A stretch of DNA of 64,000 nt, taken from the IMG/VR virus record IMGVR_UViG_3300024999_000008, positions 1-64,000 of that record. One strand, written 5' to 3'. Origin of the DNA: a virus. How positions within the stretch are numbered: the stretch's first letter is position 1; every line of letters begins with the position of its first letter. Below the pieces are notes generated by a model. It searched no databases. It saw only the letters and a program-made list of their open reading frames with translations, and was not told where the DNA came from. The translations under genes and the position numbers were made by a program. This document shows, piece by piece, positions 1-7,457 of this stretch.

Positions 1-598
1 TGGTTCCATTCTGTAACGCAACTAAACGCCCTTTTTCAGCATCGGTAAAACTTCCCATTCGCTGAAGTGCCTTAGCTTGTTCACCGAGAGCTTTGTATGC
101 TTCTTTAGCTCGGCCTTTAGTAGACTGGTCTTTAAGGATCGGAAAGACTTTGAGAGCTTCTGCGAAAGCAAGGTCAGTAGATAAGCCACCGAGACTGCAC
201 TTGAGCCGTTTAGCTGTTTCGCGGTAGCCCCAAGATTTGCCCTCCTTGGCTGCGGCTTCAACCCAATAGTTATGCAGCTTATACTTGAGGTCTATTTCCT
301 CATGCCATAAGAACTCCTTACGATCCATGTTACTAAGAAGTTCAATCAAAAAATGATCGTCTTCAGTAATGCCGTCGAATACTCGAACCTCGATTGTTTC
401 TCGCCCAAGTTTTTTAAAGGCTTCGATGCGATGTAAGCCATCGATTAGGACGTTATTTGAATCTATTAAGATCGCATGAAGTTGGCCGACCATTGAGATT
501 GAATCGGCTAGACTGGAGATGTCGCCTACTGCTGATCGTGCGCGATCTTTGATGATAATGTCTGAGATGTTTCTTTCTTCTATTTGGAATAGTTGCAT
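1..598 (-). CDS. ParB/Srx-fold domain protein (C-terminus off the window)
   Basis: The reading frame is open from an ATG at 598 to the left edge, giving 199 residues with no stop. The N-terminal half reads as a ParB-type nuclease/CTPase fold: a start resembling IxxxR (IIIKDRARS), then SLADSI and GQLHAILID, followed by the hallmark box LIDGLHRIEAFKKLG at about residues 53-67. A helical C-terminal part follows (WGYRETAKRLKCS, possible HTH). Phage ParB-like proteins act as DNA-binding factors, nucleases or methylation partners; which applies here cannot be told. It is the last leftward gene seen. The fold call is fairly firm and the function is inferred. Confidence 0.75.
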   Translation of the reverse strand, partial: MQLFQIEERNISDIIIKDRARSAVGDISSLADSISMVGQLHAILIDSNNVLIDGLHRIEAFKKLGRETIEVRVFDGITEDDHFLIELLSNMDRKEFLWHEEIDLKYKLHNYWVEAAAKEGKSWGYRETAKRLKCSLGGLSTDLAFAEALKVFPILKDQSTKGRAKEAYKALGEQAKALQRMGSFTDAEKGRLVALQNGT

Positions 599-632
599 TT
601 ATTAGTCCTCATTAAAACTATTTTAATTATTC

Positions 633-725
633 TTAATCTCTCCAACTATTAGCACAATCTTGATGGCATCCATAATCTATTTGAGTAAATTGATTATATT
701 CTGCTTGACATTTTAAGGTTTCCAT
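633..725 (-). CDS. 30-residue Cys-containing micro-ORF
   Basis: A short frame beginning METLKCQAEY lies in the gap between the ParB-like gene and its upstream neighbour. It has three cysteines and one histidine. Its ribosome site (AGAG eleven bases upstream) is weak. No family is recognised, and it could be chance. Confidence 0.3.
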   Translation of the reverse strand: METLKCQAEYNQFTQIDYGCHQDCANSWRD

Positions 726-735
726 AAAATTTTCT

Positions 736-1026
736 CTAGTTTAAATTTTGAAACTGCCTTTTGATTAACTCTATTTGATTGGCTGAAAGTTTTCCAAGCA
801 AGTCTGTTGCATTCTTGGTAGGATCAGCCAGCATCTTCTTGCCGCGCTTTGTTCCAGAGTTCTTAGAAATATTCTTCATGGCAGACTTAGTGATCTTTTG
901 AGACTTAACAAGAGCTGCATTCAGCGCAGAAGTTCGCATAGTCCGAACGCGTTCAATCAATCTGGCTTGCTCTGGATAAGACATTTCTAAGAATGATCGG
1001 CAGTAAATACGATCCATTAGTGGCAT
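736..1026 (-). CDS. Hypothetical basic protein, 96 aa
   Basis: The protein is lysine/arginine-rich in its middle (SKNSGTKRGKK) and ends in a predicted helix (LLGKLSANQIELIKRQF). The ATG at 1026 has a GAGG ribosome site eight bases upstream. The gene follows the MazG-like gene by two bases, so they are probably co-transcribed. No family is recognised. Confidence 0.6.
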   Translation of the reverse strand: MPLMDRIYCRSFLEMSYPEQARLIERVRTMRTSALNAALVKSQKITKSAMKNISKNSGTKRGKKMLADPTKNATDLLGKLSANQIELIKRQFQNLN

Positions 1027-1028
1027 AG

Positions 1029-1391
1029 TTAAACCTCACCATCATCTTTATTATTTTGCCAGTCTCTTTTTAAAACCTGCTGAATAGTAGTATTTATAGC
1101 ATCAGACACATCTACTTTATTTAAAGTCATTAGCTGAGAGCCATAAATGAAAACATCACCGAATCCATCAGCAAGAAGCTCTTTATTAATTCCATTCTTA
1201 CCTTCACGAATACCTTGAGTTCCCTTAAGAACTGTATGAGATATTTCACCAACTTCTTCAGACATACCTAGTGCCATTTGAAGATTGCAAATCATTAAAA
1301 CTAAGTCTTCCTTAGATAGTTTTAACATATTTTCTATTGGAAAGTTTTTATTTTGCCAATCTGCAAGTTCTTTTTGTTTTGTATATATCAT
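1029..1391 (-). CDS. MazG-like nucleotide pyrophosphohydrolase
   Basis: This is a small all-alpha NTP pyrophosphatase of the MazG-like type. The metal-binding signature is visible as SEEVGE followed by ELLADGFGDVFIY, matching the EExxE and ExxD pattern of the family. Phage MazG-like proteins hydrolyse (d)NTPs and are thought to influence nucleotide or alarmone pools. I place the start at the ATG at 1391 (MIYTKQKEL): it overlaps the upstream gene's stop as ATGA and has GGGGAAAAGG just upstream. An in-frame ATG at 1415 would add eight residues. Family likely; substrate unknown. Confidence 0.75.
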   Translation of the reverse strand: MIYTKQKELADWQNKNFPIENMLKLSKEDLVLMICNLQMALGMSEEVGEISHTVLKGTQGIREGKNGINKELLADGFGDVFIYGSQLMTLNKVDVSDAINTTIQQVLKRDWQNNKDDGEV

Positions 1392-1564
1392 CCTTTTCCC
1401 CATAATTTTTGACATTTTTTACATGTTACTTTTTTTATATCTGCTGTTCTTTGAGTTACTAATGAACCACAAAGACTTCGCTCTATCTCAATATATTCAT
1501 CCCAATGCATTGTAACCTTATTTAAATCAGGTAAATATTTTGTAACTTTATAATGTGTTTTCAT
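1388..1564 (-). CDS. Small Cys-pair protein, 58 aa
   Basis: The protein begins MKTHYKVTKYL and ends in a CKKCQKLW knuckle, with one more Cys in the middle. It may bind zinc. The ATG at 1564 is preceded by GGAG seven bases upstream, better than the in-frame ATG at 1576. It overlaps the MazG-like gene by ATGA, indicating translational coupling. Function unknown. Confidence 0.55.
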   Translation of the reverse strand: MKTHYKVTKYLPDLNKVTMHWDEYIEIERSLCGSLVTQRTADIKKVTCKKCQKLWGKG

Positions 1565-1589
1565 TACTAACTCCATTTAAAGTTCATAA

Positions 1590-1799
1590 TTATTCCTCAA
1601 TTCCGGGCAAAGTTAATGCCTTACCCTTATACATATAGTCAAGAACTTCATTCAGTTTTCCACCATTAATGATGCTTTTCAACGAAAGGAATATTTGCCT
1701 GAACAGTTTTGTTTGCTGTCCATGATGAAAGTGTTCTTGGACTTGTTCGTACAAGTCTTTGTCTATTCGTGCAGTTACTTTACATTCTTCTTTGAGCAT
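1590..1799 (-). CDS. Ribbon-helix-helix-like small protein, 69 aa
   Basis: Residues 7-40 (VTARIDKDLYEQVQEHF, then KLFRQIFLSLKSII) look like a ribbon-helix-helix fold: a beta strand, then two helices. Such proteins bind DNA as dimers or coat mRNA. The chosen ATG has GGTGA five bases upstream; a GTG at 1808, overlapping the ligase stop, is an alternative start. Role unknown, possibly an autoregulator. Confidence 0.5.
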   Translation of the reverse strand: MLKEECKVTARIDKDLYEQVQEHFHHGQQTKLFRQIFLSLKSIINGGKLNEVLDYMYKGKALTLPGIEE

Positions 1800-1804
1800 T
1801 TTGT

Positions 1805-3559
1805 TCACCGTAAAAGGTTAAAAAGTTGTTCCTCAGTTATCTGAGGGATGTTGTAACGAGTTGCCTTTTCTACCTTGGTTCTTCCTGGAGCATCTCCGAC
1901 GACCAAGTAATTTGTTTCTCTCGTTACTCCAGATGAAAATTCATATCCATAGCCGTTCAAGATTTCGATCATAGTTTCTCGTGACTGGCTTAACGATCCG
2001 GTAATACAATAAATTGCTTTCGCTTCACTAGGGAGTGGGGCGAAAGAAAAGTTCTTCATCTCTTTAATAGCTTCTGTATAAATAGTTGCAGCAGTAATAA
2101 AACTGCGTTTAGCATTATCAGTTATGTGAATATTAATCTGGCCGGTTCTTAAATATTGACAAAGCCTCAAAGAGGATTTATATGCTAATCCTGGTAAGCC
2201 CAAACCTGCTACAAAGTGTGCCATTGTGCATTGATTATTCATTGAAAATACTTGTTCAGCAATGTTGCTATAAATCGTTACGCCAATCGTATTTATTATG
2301 TCTGGCACAATAGAATAGCTAAGTGGATCGAGAAGTGCCCAAGGCTTGGTTGATAGAACTGAATAACATTTTTCATTCTGGAGTAACTTTTCTATAATAC
2401 CTTCACCAACACCGTCTATTTTGATGCCTTTTTGAGAGTAGAAATAAGCAATGGAGACAATGGATTTTGCTATACACTTTTCTCCATTACAAACAAGATG
2501 CACTCCTTCCCAAGATAATATATTATTACATTTTGGACAAAAAGCTGGAAGTTGCGAATGTGCATTATTTTCAGAAGGATCTTTAACAATAATTATTTTA
2601 GGAATTATCTCTCCAGCTTTTCCTACAGTTATAATTGAATTAGATGTAATTCCTTTATTTATTATCCAAGCAGCATTATTGCCTGTTACGCGATTATTGG
2701 TAGTGCCACAAAGTTCAATTGGTTCATAGACAACAGTTGGAATTGCCCGACCGAGTCTACTAATGTTCCATTCGATATTAACAACTTTTGTTTCTTTAAC
2801 TTGGATTGGAGGTTTCCAGGCTATGCTCCAGTTATTGGTCTGACCATTATTACCTGCAACCAGTCGAACTTTTTCATCCGCTACCTTGATCATAAGTCCA
2901 TCCATCGGATAGATCTTTGACCATTTGTTATATGTTTCAAGCAGAAAATCTCCCATAGCTTCTAAGCTACCGGAGTATGTGTATTCTTCGAAGAGGTTGC
3001 CATGATTATGGGGGATAGCTGTCATCATGGCAGAAGGTTTGTCATATTTTCGATCTAGCCAGCCTGCGACTACATTTCTTGGATTTGCTCCATAGTCTGG
3101 GTTCCACTCACTCAGTGGGATAAGTATTTCAACTGGCTGAAAGTGCCTAAGCTGGAATGGAAACGTAATGTATGGCATTAAGTGCGTTATGTCTCGTCCA
3201 CATCTTCCGTCGCCTTCGAGAGTTATATTTACTCCGGTATCTGTAAGGGTTATAACTGCTGCACAGCCATCGTATTTGGGTTCGATCCGAAGTACGTAAG
3301 AGCCAAACCTTGTGAGGAATGGCTTAAGGTCTAGCATGTTGAATGCTTTGTTCGTTCCATATATTGGATGCTTGTGCCAGGATTTGCCTGTCAAAGCAGT
3401 CCGGCCTTGTGCGGTATGATAGAGGATATTATTATGGGGGTCTATGGCATGAAGTTGTTGCCATAACAGATCATATTCGCTGTCTGTCATGAATGGTATG
3501 CCAGAAGCATAGGCCATATTTGCTTGAGAGATTTCTTTTATGAGTTGTTCATGATTCAT
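1805..3559 (-). CDS. ligA: NAD-dependent DNA ligase (LigA type)
   Basis: The enzyme seals nicks in duplex DNA using NAD+. Domains in order: an Ia-like N-terminus (SEYDLLWQQL, about 27-36), the adenylation domain with the KYDG motif whose Lys95 is the expected AMP-accepting residue, an OB fold, a four-Cys zinc finger (CPKC and CNGEKC, about 336-358), helix-hairpin-helix repeats (GVGEGI), and a C-terminal BRCT domain (about 512-584, ending TEEQLFNLL). At 584 residues it is shorter than cellular LigA (about 670) yet keeps every domain type. It likely serves phage replication and repair. Confidence 0.93.
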   Translation of the reverse strand: MNHEQLIKEISQANMAYASGIPFMTDSEYDLLWQQLHAIDPHNNILYHTAQGRTALTGKSWHKHPIYGTNKAFNMLDLKPFLTRFGSYVLRIEPKYDGCAAVITLTDTGVNITLEGDGRCGRDITHLMPYITFPFQLRHFQPVEILIPLSEWNPDYGANPRNVVAGWLDRKYDKPSAMMTAIPHNHGNLFEEYTYSGSLEAMGDFLLETYNKWSKIYPMDGLMIKVADEKVRLVAGNNGQTNNWSIAWKPPIQVKETKVVNIEWNISRLGRAIPTVVYEPIELCGTTNNRVTGNNAAWIINKGITSNSIITVGKAGEIIPKIIIVKDPSENNAHSQLPAFCPKCNNILSWEGVHLVCNGEKCIAKSIVSIAYFYSQKGIKIDGVGEGIIEKLLQNEKCYSVLSTKPWALLDPLSYSIVPDIINTIGVTIYSNIAEQVFSMNNQCTMAHFVAGLGLPGLAYKSSLRLCQYLRTGQINIHITDNAKRSFITAATIYTEAIKEMKNFSFAPLPSEAKAIYCITGSLSQSRETMIEILNGYGYEFSSGVTRETNYLVVGDAPGRTKVEKATRYNIPQITEEQLFNLLR

Positions 3560-3571
3560 TAGATAAGCTCC

Positions 3572-3886
3572 TTAATTAGCTTCTACTAACTTTAAATCTA
3601 TCCAAGAAAGAGTATTATTATGAACTGGAATAATTATAAAATCCTTTTTACCTCTTTTTAATACAATCCTATCACTTTTATTTGGTCCAAACAAAGAAGC
3701 ATATTTTGGATTAATTACCATTTCTCCATAATACTTAATGACTTTATCAGTTTTTGGAATTTCAAATGCCTTAAAGATATAAACTACTTTACATTTAACT
3801 GGAAGTTTTGGATTTGGATTTTTTCTATTTGGCCTAACGGAATAATAAACTTCTGAACTAATTGTTATTTTAGTAAAATCCATCAT
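3572..3886 (-). CDS. Hypothetical beta-rich basic protein, 104 aa
   Basis: No family is recognised. It is rich in Lys, Val and Ile with a probable beta-barrel pattern. I take the first of two adjacent ATGs (MMDFTK), preceded by AGGAGA five bases upstream, rather than an upstream ATG at 3925 with no ribosome site. It lies directly upstream of the ligase gene in the same operon. Confidence 0.6.
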   Translation of the reverse strand: MMDFTKITISSEVYYSVRPNRKNPNPKLPVKCKVVYIFKAFEIPKTDKVIKYYGEMVINPKYASLFGPNKSDRIVLKRGKKDFIIIPVHNNTLSWIDLKLVEAN

Positions 3887-3974
3887 AATTTTCTCCTTTA
3901 AGAGATATTTATCTTTGCTAAACATTAATATTTTAGCAGATTAATTCTTAGTAAAGATAAATAAGCATAAAAGT

Positions 3975-4027
3975 TGCTGTTCACTTACTTGCAACCTATT
4001 CAACTGGTCGTTCATAAGTGAACAGCA
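3975..4027 (-). terminator. 13-bp perfect hairpin after the first tRNA-like gene
   Basis: Arms TGCTGTTCACTTA (3975-3987) and its exact complement (4015-4027) enclose 27 bases. On the leftward strand it follows the 3' end of the tRNA-like gene by about 12 bases and is followed by ACTTTTATG, a poor T-tract. It may be a 3' processing or stability element, or a weak terminator. One arm is part of the palindrome GTTCATAAGTGAAC (4010-4023) that recurs elsewhere in the window. Confidence 0.5.
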
Positions 4028-4039
4028 TGTTTTGCTTAA

Positions 4040-4198
4040 TAGCAAGGACAGGATTCGAACCTGTACGAAGTTTGATGTACCGTCTGCATCAACGAACTCT
4101 AGAAATTCTCAGCAGAAATTGTTTGTTCGGTATTCCAAGGTATTTTTTCGCTCGCCGCTACTTATCCCTTGCGCGTCTACCAGTTCCACCACCTTGCT
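4040..4198 (-). tRNA. Long tRNA-like gene (class II D-arm, about 159 nt)
   Basis: On the leftward strand the ends are textbook tRNA: acceptor strands AGCAAGG and CCTTGCT pair over 7 bp with discriminator A. The D-arm resembles Leu/Ser class tRNAs (GTGGAACTGGTAGACGCG). The T-arm is perfect (ACAGG, loop TTCGAAT, CCTGT). A CAAGG/CCTTG stem sits where the anticodon stem belongs, but its loop is 26 nt, and about 70 more nt separate it from the T-arm. A normal class II tRNA is about 85-90 nt. An intron, a giant variable region, or a non-decoding tRNA mimic are all possible. I cannot assign an anticodon. Confidence 0.55.
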
Positions 4199-4210
4199 AT
4201 TTATTTATTC

Positions 4211-4311
4211 CGATATCTTGTAGGCGTCACATCAACGCCTCGTTCAGAATGACATTGTTCCAGCAATGCCAGACCTAGCTAACTGAAAGTGGTAACTAGA
4301 CTCTAATATCG
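4211..4311 (-). ncRNA. Cloverleaf-shaped RNA candidate, module A
   Basis: A closing helix (CGATAT 4211-4216 with ATATCG 4306-4311) encloses three hairpins: AGGCGT/ACGCCT with a 7-nt loop, CATTG/CAATG with a 6-nt loop, and a CTAG/CTAG arm. The order and size resemble a tRNA cloverleaf, but the T-loop consensus TTCGA is absent. It lies just upstream of the long tRNA-like gene on the same strand, with no open frame of interest. Possibly a structured RNA or decayed tRNA; it could be chance pairing. Confidence 0.35.
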
Positions 4312-4344
4312 AATTAAACTTGATCATAAAGCTCCGTAATTAAA

Positions 4345-4445
4345 ATGAGTGGATAGTCTGTAGTTTCGTATCTTGTAATCTCAGCCTCGGCGGGACATCA
4401 CGGCCAGGTTCTACTGGTAGCAGACTGTTTACCTATTCCACTCAT
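4345..4445 (-). ncRNA. Structured RNA candidate, module B
   Basis: A 9-bp closing helix (ATGAGTGGA 4345-4353 with TCCACTCAT 4437-4445) is extended inward by AGTCTG/CAGACT (4355-4360 with 4421-4426) and a CCAG/CTGG hairpin (4404-4417). The leftward strand starts like a class II D-arm (GTGGAATAGGTAAACA) but has no T-arm. Together with module A it fills the gap between the tRNA-like gene and the next coding gene. Confidence 0.35.
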
Positions 4446-4456
4446 AGCTTTATTAA

Positions 4457-4879
4457 TTAAACAACTCTTGCTATCTCATTCCTGGGCTGACCAACTTTAA
4501 TCGGATTACCATCATCATCTGTACTCATTCCGTCATTAAAACTGAGTTCAGCCGTAAAGTTCAAACCGACCAGATCAGATTCGTCGGTTTCCTGGTCTGG
4601 GTCAAGTCCAAGTGCGCGAAGGAAATCTTTTACCATTCGCCACATGAGGTTATTCTTTTCCTCATCATCGCCCTGATAATCTTTGTAATTCCCATACCAG
4701 AGAGTGTGAAAAATAGTTGAAGCGTTATCTTCTCCGTCGACATTAATAATGAGTTGACAACCATACCTGCCAGTACGCTGAGACTTGGTTTCTTTTACCT
4801 TAGAGATGGTCAAATCATATTCGCCAGCTTCAACGGGGGCTTTATCAGGAATTTCGGACAGATTAGGAATCATAGACAT
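4457..4879 (-). CDS. DUF669-like / ssDNA-binding-like protein
   Basis: The 140-residue acidic protein has the layout of phage DUF669-type proteins: AGEYDLTISKVKETKSQ near the N-terminus, a beta-rich middle (YGCQLIINVDGE), and a helical stretch with WRMVKDFLRALGL. These commonly sit beside Sak4-like ATPases and RecB-like nucleases, as here, and are thought to act as single-strand binding partners. The ATG at 4879 (MSMIPNLSEIP) has GGAG eight bases upstream; an upstream frame extension to 4942 lacks a ribosome site. Family assignment is tentative. Confidence 0.5.
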   Translation of the reverse strand: MSMIPNLSEIPDKAPVEAGEYDLTISKVKETKSQRTGRYGCQLIINVDGEDNASTIFHTLWYGNYKDYQGDDEEKNNLMWRMVKDFLRALGLDPDQETDESDLVGLNFTAELSFNDGMSTDDDGNPIKVGQPRNEIARVV

Positions 4880-5007
4880 AGTTAATACTCCTTTAAATAG
4901 GTTTTTTTTTGCTGCTTGATCAAAGAACGATTCTTCGATCAAAAGTTGGTAAAGTTGGTTTGATTGATCATTTTCGTTTTAGTTTTAGGTGTTTTATGCT
5001 CTCCTTT

Positions 5008-5451
5008 TTATTCGTTAGTCTTAACTGCCATTGCATCCTCGAAATGTTTTGTAAAGTTGTTTAAGAAATAATTTTTCTTCCGAATCAAATCTTCTACTTC
5101 TTTCTCTTTAACTGCAATTTCACGATCCATCTTGGTAATAATATCACTCTTATTAAAAATAAGGTCTGATTCTCTACATGGAGCAATGTCAACTTCTTTT
5201 GAATCACTATTAAAATATACAAACTTAATCGATGCTTCGTTGTAGCTAATTTTGAGATAAGCTACAGTAATAGTAGGCAAATCTTTGAAGTTATCAAAGC
5301 CTACAATGATGCCTGGGCATACAGTTTTCTCAGAATATTCTTTTACTAAAACATTTACTTTATCCCCGATTTTGTATTCAGAAATAATCTTCGCGCTGCT
5401 CATATCAACTTCAAACTTTACTCCGTTGATTTCCACGATTTGCTTTTCCAT
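5008..5451 (-). CDS. Hypothetical protein with C-terminal coiled coil, 147 aa
   Basis: A beta-rich N-terminal part (ISEYKIGDKVNVLVKEY) precedes a charged helix (about residues 105-135, MDREIAVKEKEVEDLIRKK) likely to form a coiled coil. AAAGGAG lies eight bases before the ATG. It sits inside the recombination cassette between the DUF669-like and ATPase genes. No family recognised. Confidence 0.65.
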   Translation of the reverse strand: MEKQIVEINGVKFEVDMSSAKIISEYKIGDKVNVLVKEYSEKTVCPGIIVGFDNFKDLPTITVAYLKISYNEASIKFVYFNSDSKEVDIAPCRESDLIFNKSDIITKMDREIAVKEKEVEDLIRKKNYFLNNFTKHFEDAMAVKTNE

Positions 5452-5498
5452 AATTAAAACTCCTTTAATTAAGCTGAGATGGATTGTGGAATGACTTA

Positions 5499-5804
5499 TT
5501 ATCTATCTACCATAGATTGTAGGTCTATTTTCCTAAGCTCAAGATCAAGATTATTACTAGAGTTTTCTTTATTTGAGTTACCTCCATAATTGCTTTCAAA
5601 TACTTTACGCATAGACTGATCTCTTTCTTTATTTCTAGTCAATTCTTGAACTGCTCCATTTAGAATTGGATTTTGTCCAAGATCAATAATCATAATATTT
5701 ACTTTTCCTTTTTCATGTAATCCTTCAGGCATTGATTGTGCCATTTGCTTTACTAAAGAAAGTTCATCACCATCATAGATTATGAGTCTCGCTATTCTTG
5801 CCAT
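5499..5804 (-). CDS. Hypothetical protein, 101 aa
   Basis: The N-terminal 50 residues look globular (MARIARLIIYDGDE); the C-terminal half is polar and Asn/Ser-rich (NSNKENSSNN). GGAG precedes the ATG. The stop lies two bases before the Sak4-like gene's transcript partner, implying co-transcription with it. Function unknown. Confidence 0.6.
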   Translation of the reverse strand: MARIARLIIYDGDELSLVKQMAQSMPEGLHEKGKVNIMIIDLGQNPILNGAVQELTRNKERDQSMRKVFESNYGGNSNKENSSNNLDLELRKIDLQSMVDR

Positions 5805-5806
5805 AG

Positions 5807-6610
5807 TTAAACTCCTGATTGTGGAATAACTGTTTTGCCTGCCAAATAAGCTGCTGCTAGCTGATCCATTGTAATTCCTTCAACCTTTGGCATATCAAAC
5901 ACACGAGATTTTGCTTCGAATGCGAGTTTTTCAGTAAAGAATATCTGTCTCTTAGTTCCTTGCGTCGTCAACAGGTAGGCTTCATCAAAATCTGCTGCAA
6001 GCAGTTGCCTGAACTGGCCATTTACTGCTGGATACCTAGCAACTACTTCTTGATCAGAATTCATGAGTGTGTGCAGATGGACGGTAACTGCAACTGCACA
6101 AGGCAACTCCTGGAGTGAGCTTACCAAAGTTGACATCCAGTTCAAGAGTTGGCCCCAATGAGCAGGTGCCATGCCCATCTTCATGTCAATCTTTTTACCA
6201 ATGCCGCTTGGAGTAATGCCAGACTTCTTTTCAATTTCATGGATTGCTTTCTTGTTAGCATTAGTCAGAGAGTCAAGAACCAACATGCCTGACTGTTCCT
6301 TCAGCCATTGAAATAAACCATTCTTTTCATCCTCCTGGAAGGTTCGCCAAAAATCAGAAAAGAGTAAAGAATCGGCTGAGAAATTATCAATTGTAATATC
6401 ATTCCTACTGCCCATAATTTTTTCAACCGTTTTTTCACCTCCCTTATCAAAAAGATAATAATGAAGTGGGCCTTTAGTGTAGGTTGCTGTGAAGTGAGTC
6501 TTCCCTGAGCCTGAGTTTCCAGTCAGTAAGAATTTGAGATTAAAATATCGTTTCTTCTCAACTAGCTTTGTTTTGTTAAAATTTGGTGCTGTAGCTACTT
6601 GTGGATTCAT
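5807..6610 (-). CDS. Sak4-like RecA-fold ATPase (AAA_24)
   Basis: Walker A is clear at residues 31-38 (GNSGSGKT) and Walker B follows a hydrophobic strand at 109-114 (MLVLDS). Length (267 aa) and layout fit Sak4-type single-strand annealing or recombination ATPases common in phages, which assist recombination and replication with an SSB partner. A conserved-looking QLL..DFDEAYLL segment lies toward the C-terminus. AAAGGAG precedes the ATG. The neighbouring DUF669-like and PD-(D/E)XK genes support a recombination role. Confidence 0.75.
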   Translation of the reverse strand: MNPQVATAPNFNKTKLVEKKRYFNLKFLLTGNSGSGKTHFTATYTKGPLHYYLFDKGGEKTVEKIMGSRNDITIDNFSADSLLFSDFWRTFQEDEKNGLFQWLKEQSGMLVLDSLTNANKKAIHEIEKKSGITPSGIGKKIDMKMGMAPAHWGQLLNWMSTLVSSLQELPCAVAVTVHLHTLMNSDQEVVARYPAVNGQFRQLLAADFDEAYLLTTQGTKRQIFFTEKLAFEAKSRVFDMPKVEGITMDQLAAAYLAGKTVIPQSGV

Positions 6611-6634
6611 TTAAAACTCCTTTAAATGAAATAA

Positions 6635-7186
6635 TTATGCTTTCTTATAATCCAAAACTAACTTAACAAGTTCAGGATCAGCCTCTATGATTTTAATTAA
6701 CTGTTTTAAAGTTTCAGTTAGTTTTTCCAGTGACCAATTGTCAATTTTTGTAAGTTTTTCCTCAACAACAGAGAGTTTTTCCACATGAGTTTTGATACTT
6801 TCAGAGGTTGAAAGCATCTTATCCTTAAAGCGTTTTTCTGTAGCTACGAATTTCTCTTCAATCTCTGCATACTTCGTCTCTGCATCTTCAGCAATTGTTG
6901 AAAGGATTTCATATGCTTTGTCAGCATGAGCTTTTGCTAGAACAGCCATATCGTCCATGCTTTCAATACTAGTTTGAATTTCTCGTTTCTGTGCTTCAGC
7001 AATGGTTAGGAGAAGTTTATCTGGATCAAGAACAGCAGCTTCTGTTTTGAGATGATCTACAAGGCTTTGTGAAAGTTCACATTCAACCAATTTATCATCA
7101 GCAAGATTGCTTTTGATCTTAATAGCTTCTTTACCTCTCCAGGATGAGGCTGATTCGATTGTGTAAACTAAATCAAATGTTTTCAT
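6635..7186 (-). CDS. Hypothetical coiled-coil protein, 183 aa
   Basis: Residues about 55-175 are nearly all helical with heptad-like spacing and many Lys and Glu (AEDAETKYAEIEEKF, VEKLSVVEEKL). The N-terminus is a small beta segment (FDLVYTIESASSWRGKEAIKI). It lies between the nuclease and the Sak4-like ATPase, so it may be an accessory of that cassette, but nothing in it shows a catalytic function. Confidence 0.65.
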   Translation of the reverse strand: MKTFDLVYTIESASSWRGKEAIKIKSNLADDKLVECELSQSLVDHLKTEAAVLDPDKLLLTIAEAQKREIQTSIESMDDMAVLAKAHADKAYEILSTIAEDAETKYAEIEEKFVATEKRFKDKMLSTSESIKTHVEKLSVVEEKLTKIDNWSLEKLTETLKQLIKIIEADPELVKLVLDYKKA

Positions 7187-7224
7187 CTAAAACTCCTTTA
7201 AATGATAGTAATCTTAACTACTCT

Positions 7225-7455
7225 TTATACCTCACTATCGGATTGATAAGTTATCATTCCTAATACTTCTTTTTCATCCTTAGTAAGTTTAGCATTTATA
7301 CCTGCTAATTGTGTTTGAACTTCGTATGATGTTCCCCAAGTTTTACATTCTGCAACAAATGATTTAAAGAAATCACTTTGAACATCATCATCTTCATTAG
7401 CTAATACAGATGCTATGTATTTCCAATTAATTTCTGTAATTATTCCATGTTTCAT
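7225..7455 (-). CDS. Hypothetical acidic protein, 76 aa
   Basis: The start is the ATG at 7455 (MKHGIITEI), with GGAGG seven bases upstream; this choice also leaves no overlap with the upstream nuclease gene. Acidic, with a central helix (QSDFFKSFVAECKTW). No family recognised. Confidence 0.6.
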   Translation of the reverse strand: MKHGIITEINWKYIASVLANEDDDVQSDFFKSFVAECKTWGTSYEVQTQLAGINAKLTKDEKEVLGMITYQSDSEV

Positions 7456-7457
7456 AA

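Noticed and set aside
4040-4198. A group I intron inside the tRNA
   Set aside because: The insertion totals about 70 nt, far shorter than any known self-splicing group I core; none of the P3-P8 elements can be seen.
4040-4198. tmRNA identity for the long tRNA-like genes
   Set aside because: They keep a complete D-arm and are far too short, and no tag reading frame ends in the expected Ala-Ala pattern.
4018-4278. Rightward frames over the tRNA-like gene and module A
   Set aside because: They run opposite a region with perfect tRNA ends and have no ribosome site.
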